64,000 bases of DNA from Ectobius pallidus (GCA_964059195.1 CAXKWD010000007.1:57475163-57539162), one strand, 5' to 3'; shown: positions 20,250 to 32,430, numbered from the stretch's first letter. Notes: generated by a model from the letters alone, not told the origin. A program made the numbers and translations.

Positions 20250-21280
20250 GAAGGAAGAATTATCTTACCCTCTGTCTTGGTCGACATGGTATTCCAGTAT
20301 TTCACGAGTCGCCAGTGGGAGGTCATTTGAAGCTTTTGAAGACCCGCGTAAAAATAGGTGAGTATTTTGTATGGAAAGGCATGGAGTCCGATATTAGGGC
20401 CCGTATCCGAGCGTGTGATTGCTGTACTCTGGCCAAACCTACTCAGGCGAGTAACTTGGTTTTTCTGAGTTCGCAAGTCCCCAAGACTCCCTTAGGTCGG
20501 CTCTGTATTGATTACGTGGGTAAGTTTCCTCGATCGCGGAATGGAAATCTCTACATTCTTGTAATAGTGGATGCTTTAACCAAATTCGTTTGGCTTTTTC
20601 AGGTTCGAGATGAAAACACCAGGAAATACTATTGAGTGTTTGAAGAGAGTTTACTCTGTGTTTGGTTTTCCTCGTAATTTGGTATCCGATAATGCTAGTT
20701 ATTTTGTTTCTACTACCTTCCGTAAGTTCTGCTTTGAATTAGGAATTAACACTGTACCACTTCACCTCATTATCCACAGCCGTCTTTAGCAGAAAGGGTA
20801 AACCGAAATTTAAGGAGTGCTTTAATTGCTTATCATGCCCAGGATCAGGCGTCTTGGGACCAGAATTTATTCTGGTAGCAATTCGCTTTTAACTCTGCTC
20901 ACCATGACGCACATGGTTTTCCTGCTGTCTCGCTAATGTTTGGGTTTAAACCAAATAATCCGTTGGCCAATCTGGGGTCCATTAATGAGTTGTTGTCCGA
21001 ACCAGATAGGGCGGAACAGGTGAAAGAGATGTTGAAAGACGTGCTAAGAACTTGCAGATTTCGCATGGTAGGACAGAAGAAAGGTAAAATAAGCGGAGAA
21101 GATCGGTTCTATTTAAAGAAGGTGATGCTGTGTGGGTTAAGAACATTCCTAGGAGCAATGCGGCATATAAGAATTTTGGCCTTTCTTACCCTTGTCACGG
21201 TGTTATTACAGAAATGTGAGGATGGTACGCAACGTTGTTGCCATGTTTCTCACCTGAAGCCGGCATTTATTGATCCGTAA
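20250..21280 (+). pseudogene. Ty3/gypsy integrase, element C
   Basis: The zinc-binding region reads GGHLKLLKTRVKIGEYFVWK and RIRACDCCTLAK (HH lead-in partly shifted, CxxC present). The core has LCIDYVGKFPRSRNGNLYIL and VDALTKFVWLF (first D), then LVSDNASYFVS (second D), after which the frame shifts. The glutamate region is damaged. From 20936 the C-terminal part is open: MFGFKPNNPLANL and a basic VGQKKGK, ending HVSHLKPAF at 21280. The integrase would insert the cDNA. At least three frame breaks are present. Confidence 0.85.
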
Positions 21281-21700
21281 GGGAACTAATGTCTTTGTGA
21301 TCTAGGAGTTACGTTTGACTTAGGAATAGAGTATTGTATCTCCTATTGCATTAGAATTGGGATTTGGGGAAGGTCTTGTAATGAGGAAACTCTAAGCTTT
21401 GCGTTCAGGGTATGTTAATTTGAGTCCTTTTGTGCAATATAGGCCTAGTTCAAACACTCAGGTATTTTGTAAGGTTGAGTAAATGTATATTGGGTTTGTG
21501 TGTGGTATTTTGGACTCCCTCTTACTTCTTGCTGGGAGGAAGGATAGACGAATACGTTTTGATATATTTCCGTTAATTCTTGTGAGAAGGTAGCGTTAAG
21601 ATATTTCGTAGTGGGCAGCTCACTGGTACTTTCGGAAGCCATTGAGCTGGACATTTCGATTTGCCGTATAATTTTTTTTTGTTTCTTTATTTTGGGGCTA
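21281..21700 (+). other. 3' non-coding segment of element C
   Basis: No gene. The stretch containing CTCCCTCTTACTTCTTGCTG, AGATATTTCG.GGTGGGCAGC and CTCACTGGTACTT matches element B at about 51612-51770. This confirms that A/B and C belong to one lineage and marks the place from which B has lost pol. Confidence 0.7.
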
Positions 21701-21712
21701 TCACTTTATTAT

Positions 21713-22293
21713 GCATCAAGCCACACCATTCGTTCGCTTTAAGGGTATTACTTTCGTACTCAACGTAGGCATGAGAATTTCCAGCAGCCCATATTTGGAC
21801 GTTATGGCGATGAACATGTCCACAGACATGGAATGTCGCCTCATCGCTAAATACAATCTTCTGCAGAAATCGTTAATCATTGTCGATTTCATGAAGAATA
21901 TCTGTAGCAAACGCCAATCTTTTGCTCTATCCGCCGGTTTGATAGCGTGGGATAGCAGCAATTTGTAACCCGAAAAACGTAGACGTTTCTTTAAAACCTT
22001 ATGAAACTTCCATAGGTGTAATTGTCGAGCACATGCACGCGCAGATATTTAGGGCTCCTGAGGAAGCTCTCCCGTATAGCCTCTATAGACTCGTCACTTA
22101 CCGATGGCATACCAGAAAGGGGTTTGTCCAACAAACTGCAGGTATCCTTCAACTGCTTATCACACCGAGTAATGTTATTCCTATGTGGTGGCGCTTCACT
22201 GTATTCGCGACTATATTCACGTTGCACTTTGGTCACGGATTCGAAATTAGCAAGCCACAGAACACACTGAACTTTCCTCTATACCGTCCACAT
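21713..22293 (-). pseudogene. Mariner-like transposase, N-terminal and central part
   Basis: From ATG at 22293 the frame has a stop at codon 5, then KVQCVLWLANFESVTKVQRE and APPHRNNITRCDKQ, which is the helix-turn-helix start of an abundant insect transposase family (often labelled DUF4817). SVSDESIEAIRESFLRSPKY follows. After a frame change near 22015 comes the catalytic part IVFSDEATFHVCGHVHRHNV and IWAAGNSHAYV; the aspartate of FSDEA is the second catalytic residue. It ends at NVWCGLM where element C begins. About 70 residues are missing before the C-terminal piece at 13159-13315. Confidence 0.8.
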
Positions 22294-23756
22294 TGGAGGG
22301 GTGAGAAGCTGGTTCCTACCTCCATAAGGTAAAGTATTTCCATGAGGGAAATGAGATATAAAGGGGTCACCAATTTTTCTTTCTAGAAAAATAAATTTTA
22401 TTCTGAGTACACTATTTGAATACAAAGAATTATAATTGAACACCATATAATTTATGTCTTGTTAATAATCAGAAAACAAATGTATAAATTTACTTCTGAC
22501 AAGAATTACAAATACATACTTTCTTAGCAAAGTGCAAAGAATAGTTAATTACAAAGTAAAATAAATCTTCTTCTTGTAATAAATACATGTAGGCTTTTGT
22601 ATAGGCCTAGAGCTTCTGAAACACAATTTCATATAAATTAGATATGCAAATTTCTCACAAATTAAATGTATTTGAGAAGAACAATAAATGAGATTCACAA
22701 CCTGTGAATGATGTGATCTGATATAATTATCTGATACTAATTTCAGTACAATATACTGAGAGAATACTTGAGAGATTAAACACATTGATAATGAGTATCA
22801 TATGAATTTAGTGTCAGAACAAATACAATTAATGATTCGTTACAGTGAGTATTTATAGAAGGCATTGTAGTCTTTCTGATGTACGCATTTTGTTCTGCGT
22901 TATAAATAGAAAATTGACTATGTTATTCAGTATAGCAATTTCTGCTGAGTATAGAATTTATTAATGCAAGAGCTAGTATTGCTGCAAGAATAATACTTAA
23001 CTTTGAGAATCCCAGACAGCAATCTGCAAGATTCCCGTTAGCCACTGAACGGTATTGACGTCCAATGTGGAATTTCTGAATTTCTGTTAGAAAGTCAGGA
23101 TAGAAGTTATTGTAGAATAGTGATTCTATAAATCACTCGAAGCTCGAATAAATACTTGGAGTTCTTGATGAGTAGAGTTGTTACAGAGGAACAACGGGCA
23201 GCTCTTATAACTGCTGAAGAATCTACGCAGCGAAGAGAGAATATATCTTGTATACAGGCCTGAGATCGTCTGTACAAGTATATACGTAGATCGTAGAGAT
23301 GTAAGTCCTGCATGAGCACAGGGCGAGATAACGATGAGCTTCGGAGACGAAGAGCGTCTGAGAGGAAGATACGACTGTCAGTGAAGAACTGTAGAATGTC
23401 AGTGAAGAATTGTAGAATGTCAGTGAAGAACTGAGGAATCGAACCCAAGTTCTGCACGTGACGACACAGATCGGGGCGCAATATGATTGCGACACGATCT
23501 GGAAATATCTACTCGCGTGACGTATATCAGAAATGACTAGAATCGTATGATTACGTGATGAACTATTACAATATCACTTTCATATCGTTACGTCACGTAA
23601 CCACACATCTCGATTCGTTGGCGTGGGCTGATCTATTGCTGCGCAGTTCGTGGTGTTACGTCATCACCTGTGTGCACACACCCTTGTATTACGGAAACCT
23701 GCAGAGTATTCCTTTTATTTGGTGCAGATTTCACATTTCTATCTTCGTTTGTTGCT
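22294..23756. other. Long spacer between transposase and right TIR
   Basis: No protein recognised. AT-rich up to about 23000, then more GC-balanced from 23100 to 23700, including a 21-bp triplet repeat. Possibly an unrecognised insertion in the mariner 5' region. Confidence 0.4.
23377..23439. repeat. 21-bp unit repeated three times
   Basis: GTCAGTGAAGAACTGTAGAA plus T recurs at 23377, 23398 and 23419 with one or two changes. On the minus strand it reads as a TDILQFF peptide repeat, probably without meaning. Confidence 0.9.
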
Positions 23757-23804
23757 TTCCTGTGACCGGTCAAAAGTGAACCATGACTTTACGGACAGAA
23801 GGTA

Positions 23805-26317
23805 CATAGTGCTTAATTTACTTTTACACATCTTCTTTTTAACGTACTTGAGGCTTACAGTTTAAACATTTATCTCACTTTCTTATCAAGATATTTCACC
23901 TTCATATTATTTTCTATATTTAGATCTTTAATAGCCTAACCTTCTTTTGCCTGACTCATGAAATATTATCTCAGCCCATTTTACTGCTTTTTGCAATTAG
24001 TTAATTTCTCTAGCTAGCCCTCACAGGCCAAATCTTTGAGCTTTCTTTATTCCTTTGTGCTCTACACACCGATAACTAACCCTCACTGAGTGATATCATT
24101 TTCATTCTTAACTTTCTAAATCTTGGAAGAAGAAATTAAAGGAAGACGGCAGAAAAGAACTTCAAAAGAAAGAAGTGTAAATTTATGCCCACGACCTGGA
24201 ATGAACCATTGCGGTAGACCTCCGACCTGACGTTACGAAGGGTATCTTACTCGACTCACCCTCGCCACCTCGGAGCCAGGAAAACCGTAAAGGGCCACAA
24301 AAAATAAATATTTTGAACCTCGAGGCTCTAGGGTCTCTCGCAGCCAGACGACGCTATTGGAGCGAATCTCAGCCCCAGACCTCGAGCACTTTTTGCTTGT
24401 TCTCTTAATAATTCATTTCTCTATTATTTTACCTTTACGTTCTATTTAGTAACTTCTCTACTACGTCGACCTGCCTAGACTTACATTTCTGATCAACAGT
24501 CAGATTACTGACTCAACACATTGGTACCTCTCAAGGCACTTCATTTCTCATCAACAGTTAAATTCGCTAATACTTTCTACGAGCAAAATTTACTGACTTG
24601 AATAGATCCACTAAATGATCATCATGAACACAACAATCTCCATAAGCCTACAATTCTTTAACTACTTCAATTTCTACGGATAAATTTTGTAACTACCCCT
24701 TACTTTTATATGCTATTTGGATTAACTTAACATCAAGCCTTCCTCTGGCTTAATCACCTTCATTTTCATTTACTCTCACAGACCTAACTTAGTTCTTTGA
24801 ACTATTTATGCCCAACATTCCTTATATCTGAATATACTTTATACTTTAGACGGTCAGTACAGGAGATGAACACTTTTTCATTCCCCTATTATGTGGATAT
24901 AGCGCCATATACGCTCCTTCACAACTTCACCTACATTGCAATAATCGCAATACAATACTTAACCCGAACCATAATGAATAGAGGAGAAAGTGTGATGACT
25001 GAGGTAGTTCACTGGATCCGCCGCTAGGTAGCAGTTACTCCGTTTGAAATTGACGGAAGCAAGATTACTACGAGCGGTATAGGAAAAATTGCAAACGCTC
25101 TTAAACAAAATAATATATTAATCTTTTTCAAAATGACTCACTTTATCTAAAATCAGTTGTTAAATACATTTGACTGCTTTACACGTCTTGGAAGATCTCA
25201 TCTCCATAAATAAATATAAATAACCGAACCGTTATGCAGGGCCAGAGATGTGCTGTGGCCGTAAGTAACAGTAATTTCTCAGATTGCAAGAAGCTTGACC
25301 GTAACATTTCGTTCCACGTCATTCCAAAAATCAAAGATGTTCACAAGTAATACACAATTATATAATATAGGCATAAAATAGCTAAGGGATGATGTTATAT
25401 AATATTTTTTTGCTTAGAAAATAGGGTAGAGGGTATGTTAATATAATTTTATGAAAATTTGTTAAAGAATGTATATTTGCATAGAAATAACACCATATAA
25501 TTACGGTAGAAAACAGCTAAGGGATATTTTTTATAAATTAATACTACATTGTGTAGAATATTACAGAGTTTTAATTTGTATTAATTTTGTACAGCATTAA
25601 TAGTAATATTATTTATATTAATATTAATTTTCTCCTGGCTATATGGGGTAAGTTATATAGGTGAAACACGGCCAAAAGTGTATACAAATTATGTGAGAGA
25701 GATGATATTATAAAAACTAAGGGATGGTTTGTGAAATACAGGGAAGGATAACTTTCATAAGCCGCACTACAAAAAGAGGGCGCAGGATCTTTAAAATCGG
25801 CGTCTCAACAACCGATAAGGACACATATATATACAAAAATTGTTTTGCAATGCATTCTATATATATCACACCATATTTCAAAGCATTTTCCCTCATTGTT
25901 TCATTAAAAAGTACCATTCTCTTGCCTTAACTATAGCCCGCTAGTATGCTCTTAAGCCCTCGGCAATTCGCCGCCTCCCTTTAATTGGTGTACGTTTTAT
26001 GTTATTAAATTATAATATGAAAAAAAGCGTAGTAAGATATTAAACTAATAAGGCAATTGCTATGCTAATTATAAATATAAATTATTAAATAAATGAACAG
26101 AAAATATAACAAATAATCCAACAAATGTCTAAATAAAAGTAGTGAAGATTTACGAAGTTAGGAAAAAGCTTGATTCAATCAATCTTGCAGTAGGAGTACA
26201 AGTAGTCAATTAATATAGTTTTATTATTGAGTCCAAGAATAAATTACTTAAGGATTTTTACGTTATTGCTGTTATTTTATGGAAAAGATGCCTGCTAATA
26301 CCTCAGTACCTTCCCGA
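23805..26317. other. No gene seen
   Basis: AT-rich sequence. AGCTAAGGGATG-type words recur at about 25380, 25515 and 25710, suggesting a degenerate repeat. A block at 24180-24300 is GC-richer without coding signal. Confidence 0.5.
24971..25000. repeat. 30-bp inverted repeat partner of 26966-26995
   Basis: ATAATGAATAGAGGAGAAAG followed by TGTGATGACT here is matched in reverse complement at 26966-26995 with two or three differences. The copies lie 2 kb apart in opposite orientation. They may be ends of one element or two copies of a dispersed repeat; flanks beyond 35 bases do not match well. Confidence 0.55.
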
Positions 26318-26700
26318 TAGTTTTAATTACCACTCTATTATCCGTAAACCATTGAAGATATAAAGGTGGTACTTTAATTATAATAACATTCAAGTATTTC
26401 ACTAAATCATATACGCCTGAATCTTTTTCTGGACACAAAAAATAAAAATAAAAAATAGTCGCATAGTCAAATTTGATTCACTCTCGACATTTCCCGATCA
26501 TCCCAAATCATTCAGACAGCTTTTAACGCCCGGAATAATTGCAACTCAATTACTCGTAAACCATTCAAGATATAAAGGTGGTACTTAATTTAAAATAAAA
26601 TTCGAATAGTTCACAAAAACCTTCTCGCTTGAAGATTATACGGGACACAAAAATGAAAAAAAACTTTCGCATAGTCAAATTCCGCTTCACCCTCCATGAA
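26318..26700. repeat. Two diverged tandem units of about 220 bp
   Basis: CGTAAACCATT.AAGATATAA followed by AGGTGGTACTT, then CGCATAGTCAAATT, occurs at about 26341-26475 and again at 26559-26680. Such sub-terminal repeats are common in non-autonomous insect elements (inference). Confidence 0.7.
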
Positions 26701-27949
26701 TTTTGTGAAGTTGGTGATATTTATAAAATGAAATAAAAACAGTTTTTAAGGTTTTTTTAACCATAAAAAGGACTGTGGTGTGTAGATTATTTCTGCACAA
26801 ATTTCATAGAAATAGGACCAAGGGTTAATTAAAGTTAGCGAGTTTAATCATAAGGTGCCAAACTGCCATGGTGCCGCATTCAGAAGCTGAATCGCAAACG
26901 AAGGTGCTGCCAGTGTTTCGGTGGACCGCCGCGCTCCCTATATCTACCATTGTCTGAGCGGTCGAGTCGTCACACTTTCTCCCTCTATTCATTATGCCAG
27001 AACGTTACCGCTCACTCAGGCCTATTCCAGCCTACATTAAATCAGAGTTTCACCGCTCACTCAAACCTATTCCGCCTAACGTTTAATCCGAGCTTTGTCG
27101 TTTACTCGGTCCTAAATCTAGCTTAACCTTTCATTACAGCTTTACCACTCACTCAAACTTAACCTTCTTATCTTCAACCTCACATTCTATTAAAACCTTC
27201 TTACGTTCTATAAAGTACTTTCTAAAGTTCAGACCCTCTATTCAGAATGCGTTATTTCATTATTAGACTACAAGTTAACACTTTTGTTCTTGTGGCCTTT
27301 CTCAAAACAAATATTTCTGTTTAGTGAGTACTTTTTTCTAAATCTTCTTTAATGCACATCTCTCTATGTACGGTATGTTCAATGATAAAGTTCAGTACTT
27401 AACATTTTCTCTGAAGAGGTCGCGTCGCTCTGCCTCATCTTCTCTACATTGTAACGCCAAACCGTCTCACACCAATTTTCACTTAAGTCAGCTGCATCTC
27501 CGTAAATTTCCATCAGGTGTCTCGATCGGCATGCTTGCAGTGTAAAGTTTTACTCTAAGCTGCAGTTACCTGCACCCCCTATGGGGTACACCATTCACTT
27601 CTTGCAGCTTTACATCCTCTCTCGGGTCCCTGTGTCAACTCCCAAAGGTGTAGATGCTTTACACCCCCCATGGGGTACACCACTCACGTACTTCTGTCTT
27701 ACGTCCCTCCATCCTTGACACTCCTCGCTCCAATTTCAATTGTCCTTCCACTCGCCTCGAATATGCACACACTCGACTTAATTTTACGCCCAAGGCCTGT
27801 AACATAAATTACCCGGTGAACAGACACGTATCTTCCAGAGTCTTCTAGATATGACAACGTTTGTGCTCAAGCGGGATTTCTAACATCAGAACGTCACAAC
27901 AGCTTTATTCTTTGCTCGGAATGTCATCTTGGTCAATGAGGAAAAAGGT
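26701..27949. other. No gene; one short duplicated palindromic motif
   Basis: The motif CACCCCCTATGGGGTACACC at about 27573 recurs as CACCCCCCATGGGGTACACC at about 27662, each containing a CCCC.ATGGGG palindrome. Otherwise nothing recognised. Confidence 0.5.
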
Positions 27950-28235
27950 GACGCTGTACTGGACAATAATAGAGCTATATTGACATATGCCTCAGCTGTT
28001 ACTATGAACACAGGCTGTAGAAAAGAGAGCGACAAGAATGGTGACAGGAACTGACTTGAACAAAGAATTACACAAATACCCAGGACTTAAGTCTTTCTTC
28101 TTGAGGGAAGTTATAAGGCAACAAATATCCAGGCTGGCTGACAGGTGAAACGAATGTCTCAATCCTATAGAAACAGCTAATGGAGCTCTGGAAAGAACAT
28201 GGGATGTTTATTTACGCAATCCCACAGCCTTTTGA
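27950..28235 (+). pseudogene. C-terminal fragment of a Jockey-type LINE RT
   Basis: RAILTYASAV is the usual end of the RT thumb ((L)TYA-P/AW). After a frame break come RMVTGTDLNKELHKYPGLKS, FFLREVIRQQISRLADR and NPIETANGALERTWDVY. This order (R-I/M-V-TG, L---L, V---I----R) is that of the C-terminal domain of Jockey-clade LINEs. The fragment is 5'-truncated and frame-broken. Confidence 0.6.
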
Positions 28236-28966
28236 TATAATCTGCATAACATGAAGCAATGGGCCGAAATAAAAAGGAGCAATAAGAAAGGAAATCGTTG
28301 AGACACGGGGACTTCAATACTGACTTAATACTACACGACTAATACTAATAATGGGTCTTAGCGAAATAGGCATTGGCACTATTATACCACACAAGACTTC
28401 TCCAGGACCGTTATCAAATCCATTCTTTCTTTAAACGAAACAAAATGCCAAAAAAAGAACGAAGTAATCTTTCTAGGAAGCCTAGAAAAATCCGGAATAA
28501 TATTATCTCTGCGAAAAAAGACTAGTCGAATGAAGCAAAGATTACAATTATACGTTTTAAGATATGTTGCCAACGATCTAGCAAGACACCGGAAGAACAA
28601 TCTGTATATACACGCCAGACAGAAAAGGTGTATAAATATAATATACAAGTAAAATTGGTTACTATAGGACTCGAGAAACAATGAGAATATTCAATCTATA
28701 GATCCATCTAGAAACTATGCCAAAATATCAAACTGAAAAACGTCAACGTCTCTTCTCTGATGGAGACAGGTATCATATTATAAAGATAAGTTATCCAAAT
28801 TGTGTTCATATTCTTCAGTATCATATAATTTTATTAACATGAACTACCCATTTTCTTGTTTCTTCCAGAACGAAGAGCGTTCGGAAGACGAGGATAAGAC
28901 AGCATATTCGTTTCTAAGAATTTTAGCAGACATGGAGGTTTTTTCCTTGGAATAAACATATGGAAT
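28236..28966. other. No confident gene
   Basis: A basic peptide on the plus strand at about 28441-28620 (MPKKERSNLSRKPRK, later SKTPEEQSVYTRQTE) is reminiscent of Helitron protein N-termini, but stops intervene and I do not call it. Confidence 0.35.
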
Positions 28967-29389
28967 CTAAATTCTGTTTATCGAAGGATTTCTAGCAAGC
29001 GGATGTGCTTGCACTTGGGCCGCATAATTAAGCAGTTTAGCAAATAGAATTCTGAGAAGAGTGGATCTTCGATGCGGTATAATTTGATCGCAATAGTAAT
29101 TAAGCGCATACGTATTCACAGATCGTTTTACTATGTAGCACATTATACAGGATGTATCATAATTAATGGCGCAAACCGAAACGGTTGAAAGTATACTATA
29201 CACTGGGCAACAAAAAATAAACTTTTTTGTCTCAGAAAGAAAAATATGTGATTCTGATAGTATTTCTTCTCCTGTATTCAAATATGATATCGGTTTTTCT
29301 CCATCACGCAAGGTTTCCGAGAGACAGGCATTTATAATTTCTAACACTTTATTATTTTCTACATTCTTAAATACACAATATCCGAACAT
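28967..29389 (-). CDS. Unrecognised 140-codon open frame
   Basis: It starts MFGYCVFKNVENNKVLEIIN, has a cysteine-containing middle (FIFCCPVYSILSTVSVCAIN, SCIMCYIVKR) and ends ARNPSINRI. I do not recognise it. It lies just downstream of, and on the same strand as, the 29396-31053 family copy and could be its 3' flank or a fortuitous frame. Codon composition is AT-rich like its surroundings, so coding status is doubtful. Confidence 0.2.
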   Translation of the reverse strand: MFGYCVFKNVENNKVLEIINACLSETLRDGEKPISYLNTGEEILSESHIFLSETKKFIFCCPVYSILSTVSVCAINYDTSCIMCYIVKRSVNTYALNYYCDQIIPHRRSTLLRILFAKLLNYAAQVQAHPLARNPSINRI

Positions 29390-29395
29390 TCGGAC

Positions 29396-31053
29396 TCACC
29401 TAGAAAGTAAGAAATTACGATTTCTGCTATATTTCGCCTGTGGAGCATCCCTCTTGATGGTCCAACAATAATCGGCCAGCATATTAGGATTCCATTTGCC
29501 TTGATATCTCTTTTCTATAGCTGAAATCTCCTGATGAAAGCGTTCCCCGTGCTCATCGCTCACTGCGCCAAGATTTTCCGGGAAGAAATCTAGGTGCGAG
29601 TGCAGGAAGTGAATTTTTAAGGACATATTACAGTCCAAATTGTTATAAGATGTTATAAGATCATTGACAATATCACGGTAATTTTCCGCCTTTCGATTTC
29701 CCAAAAAACTGTGAGTTACTTTTTTGAATGCTTGCCAAGCTGCTTTCTCCAGGGGATTCAATAGTTCCTCAAACTTCTCATCATGCATTAGTGATCGTAT
29801 TTGTCGACCCACAAATATCCCTTCTTTAATTTTTGCTTCTCTAATTTTAGGAAACTTCTGTTTTAAGTACATGAAACCAGGAGTATTGCCCATGGCTTTC
29901 ACGAAATTCTTCATCAATCCTAGTTTGATATGTAAGGGAGGTAGATACACATTTTTAGGATTACACAATGCGTCATTTTCACATTTTTCTGTCCAAGAAT
30001 GAATGATTTAGGCCATTCTTTTCTGAAGTAATGGTTTTTTCTGTCCCTACTATCCCAAAGACACAAAAAGCAACAATACTTTGTGTAACCAAGCTGCAGA
30101 CCAAGAATAAGTGCAATTACCTTCAAATCACCACAAATATTCCATTCATACACTGCATATTGAAGCTTTGCCAATATAAATTGAAAGTTTTCATATGTTT
30201 CTTTCATACTAGCAGAGTGAGCCACAGGTATTGATGGGAATTTATTTCTATTATGCAGAAGCACTGCTTTTAAACTTGCTTTGGAGGAATCAATGAACAA
30301 GCGCCATTCTGTTGGGTTATGTTCAATACCAAATGTCTCCATAAGAGAAGAAATGTCATTACAAAACACTAAGCCATTTTCTTCAGAAAAATAGCCTTTA
30401 AATTGAGAATGATGACTACGATAAGTACATATCTTTGTATTCTTTTGAAGAAGATTCCATCCTTTTAGCCGGGAACCAAGCATTTCAGACTGGTTTTTGG
30501 ATAATTTTAAATCTCGTATGAGATCGTTAAGATCTTCTTGAGTCAATAAATGAGGCTCAGATGAACAGCTTAGTTCAAAAGTTGTATCACCAAAATCTGT
30601 TTCTTCTTCTTCCTTACTTCCATCGGATCTGAGCTCTCTTCATCTAATGTCACATGTTCTGGAGGCTTTGGTATGGGCAATTCTTCGCTGTGTGGAACTG
30701 GTCTCATTGCAGATTGCAAGTACCACTGTATGTTTTGATTTTGACGTAATCCCTTTAATGTTTGTTAAGCAGAAATAACAGTCAGAGGAGTGATCTTTGG
30801 GTTCCCTCCAAATCACAGGGATAGCAAATGGCATGTGGCGTGTGCCATTCTTCCATGCAGTGAGAAGCCTACTACACGATAAACAACAGATATGTGGGGC
30901 CCAGGTCCTTGTTTGGTCCCACACTTTACACCCAAAATATAGTTCATAACACCTTTTTACTAATGGAGTAAGGTTTCGCCTTTGGGACTTGAGCGTCACT
31001 TCACCACATATATAACAAAAGTTGTTAGGATGATTTAAACAAGCTCTAGGCAT
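29396..31053 (-). pseudogene. Near-complete copy of an abundant unknown protein family
   Basis: The protein starts at 31053: MPRACLNHPNNFCYICGEVT, a cysteine-rich zinc-binding-like head (CYICG, CCLSCSRLL, DCYFC), with WAPHICC and PFAIPVIWREP. After frame changes near 30720 and 30607 come QEDLNDLIRDLKLSKNQSEM, WRLFIDSSKASLKAVLLHN, QLGYTKYCCFLCLWDSR and, after a third change near 29965, LPPLHIKLGLMKNFVKA, HFLHSHLDFFPENLG and DEHGERFHQEISAIEKRYQG, ending WTIKRDAP. From memory these motifs define a family with very many copies in cnidarians and arthropods. I know of no assigned biochemical function. Copy number and decay suggest it moves with a transposon. No TIRs were identified here. Confidence 0.7.
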
Positions 31054-31689
31054 TTTGTAACTAACAACAAGTTAAAAGAAATAAATTTGTAAATATATAA
31101 TATACAATATACAATAATCCAGACACAATGCACTCACAATTACGTATTTACTGGTTCACTGCTCTCTCACAACTGACATCGTTGCAATGAATGCATGCAT
31201 GATCATGTTTGTGCCTCTCTGTACAGTCTGAACTTGCACAACAGTAGCAACGGTACCATTTGAGTTAGTTCATTTGGTTCCATCACATTTACAATGCTCT
31301 AGGAGTTTTTATTTTTCAATGGACAAATGGCCGTTTATTTAAAAAATATTGAAATTGAAATAAAAAAAACTGTGGGTGATGGAGAAATTCCGAATACATA
31401 TTTGAAAACATGATAAAAAATTGCATTAAGTACAACTATTGATACTCATGAGACAAAAATCATGTTGACAAGTGTAATAGAAGCCCCCCCCCCCACAAAA
31501 AATCCAGTAAATATGAGTCCGCGAACAAGCCGTTTGCGAGATTGTGAATGTGTGGTTATGAGCCGTCACTGAATTCATTCTGAAACATAGTCCTAATTAG
31601 TATTAATGAATTTGAAAAGTAGACTTTTCGTGTAATTTCCATTATATATAAATGATTTATTAAAAATAGACCTGTAAAAGTACAATGCT
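31054..31689. other. No gene seen
   Basis: AT-rich. A short C run lies near 31483. It could hold the promoter side of the minus-strand family copy, but no motif stands out. Confidence 0.5.
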
Positions 31690-32430
31690 GCCTCATATTA
31701 TTATGATGATGATACGGTGGTTATCTTCAGTGGATTAACGTGGGAGGATGCCTTCAAATATGCTAATGCTGTTATAAATCTGATAAAAAATCCGATTGGA
31801 TTTTAATTTTCTTTCTCTTAATGTAACTAAAACTAATTTAATGTCTTTATCCTGAACAGTTTCTGGATGAAAATAATTAAAATCATTTGACCATTTAAAA
31901 TTTAAAATCCGTAACTCGGAATGTGGAGACCTTCCGGTTTGTAAATGTCCTTCTCTTATAGAATCTACAGAAGTGATATATTTGGGGATTGTTATTGATC
32001 AGAATTTTAAATAGGATAAAAATATTTAATATAGACCTATATAATAAAATTTGACCCCTTATATAACTTTCATCCACTTACAGCATCATTAGAATTATAT
32101 CGACATTCGGGAACGCTTCCAATTAGAGAACTTAGTAAATCCCATTCATGTGTTGTTGTGCAGAAGATAATAAAAAACATTTCTTTTATCTCTAATAATG
32201 ATATTCACGATTATTTTATTATAAATTATAACTTTATACACCTACCACAAAATTATTCAGTCAAATATGTTATTAAAGGAATTAATTAATCCCTTTACAA
32301 GAATTATAATGAATTGTCATAAGATATTAAGGACACTAGACTTTTGCTTCAAAGACTAAATTTTGCTTCTGGTCACAATTACTTTCATAATTCCTACTCT
32401 TCTATTTTTTATTAAGTTTATGGCTTGTTG
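31690..32430 (+). pseudogene. LINE RT fragment with degenerate active site
   Basis: YDDDTVVIFSGLTWEDAFKY aligns with the (Y/F)ADDT active-site box and its following helix, and LNVTKTNLM with the LNxxKTxxM box. After frame changes ECGDLPVCKCPSLIESTEVI and YLGIVIDQNFK mark the YLG-I-D box. Further downstream only weak C-terminal similarity can be traced. An A-to-D change gives YDDD. The piece lacks EN and the RT start. Clade is uncertain (CR1- or Daphne-like). Confidence 0.65.

Larger units (their letters stand above)
13367..21700 (+). mobile_element. Ty3/gypsy-type LTR retrotransposon C, decayed and 3'-truncated
   Basis: It starts with TGAGCCGTGAATGCGGCTTA (13367-13386), nearly the palindrome that opens the LTRs of elements A and B. 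The order gag (two pieces), protease, RT, RNase H, integrase is that of Ty3/gypsy. After the integrase a 3' segment (21490-21690) matches element B at about 51600-51840. The 3' LTR is missing: the sequence passes into mariner transposase at about 21713. A 3.1-kb fold-back element sits inside gag. All frames carry stops or shifts. Confidence 0.75.
12999..23802 (-). mobile_element. Mariner-like transposon remnant, split by nested insertions
   Basis: The left end CCGTGTGTCCGTAAAGTCAT (from 12999) and the right end, read in reverse from 23802 (CCTTCTGTCCGTAAAGTCAT), are inverted repeats that continue through GACCGGTCACAGGA (about 44 bases). Both are flanked by TA (12997-12998, 23803-23804), the Tc1/mariner target. 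Transposase pieces lie on the minus strand at 21713-22293 (start and middle) and 13159-13315 (C-terminus). An LTR element fills the space between and about 70 residues of transposase are missing, so insertion was followed by deletion. About 1.4 kb between the transposase start and the right TIR is more than such elements usually have and may be another insertion. Confidence 0.72.

Noticed and set aside
22022..22332. Plus-strand frames of 82-99 codons
   Set aside because: They are opposite-strand shadows of the mariner-like transposase.
24180..24300. GC-richer block with arginine-rich frames as an exon
   Set aside because: No open frame of useful length and no splice context.
28382..28681. 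99-codon hydrophobic minus-strand frame
   Set aside because: It is the reverse of a basic, decayed plus-strand stretch and has low-complexity composition.
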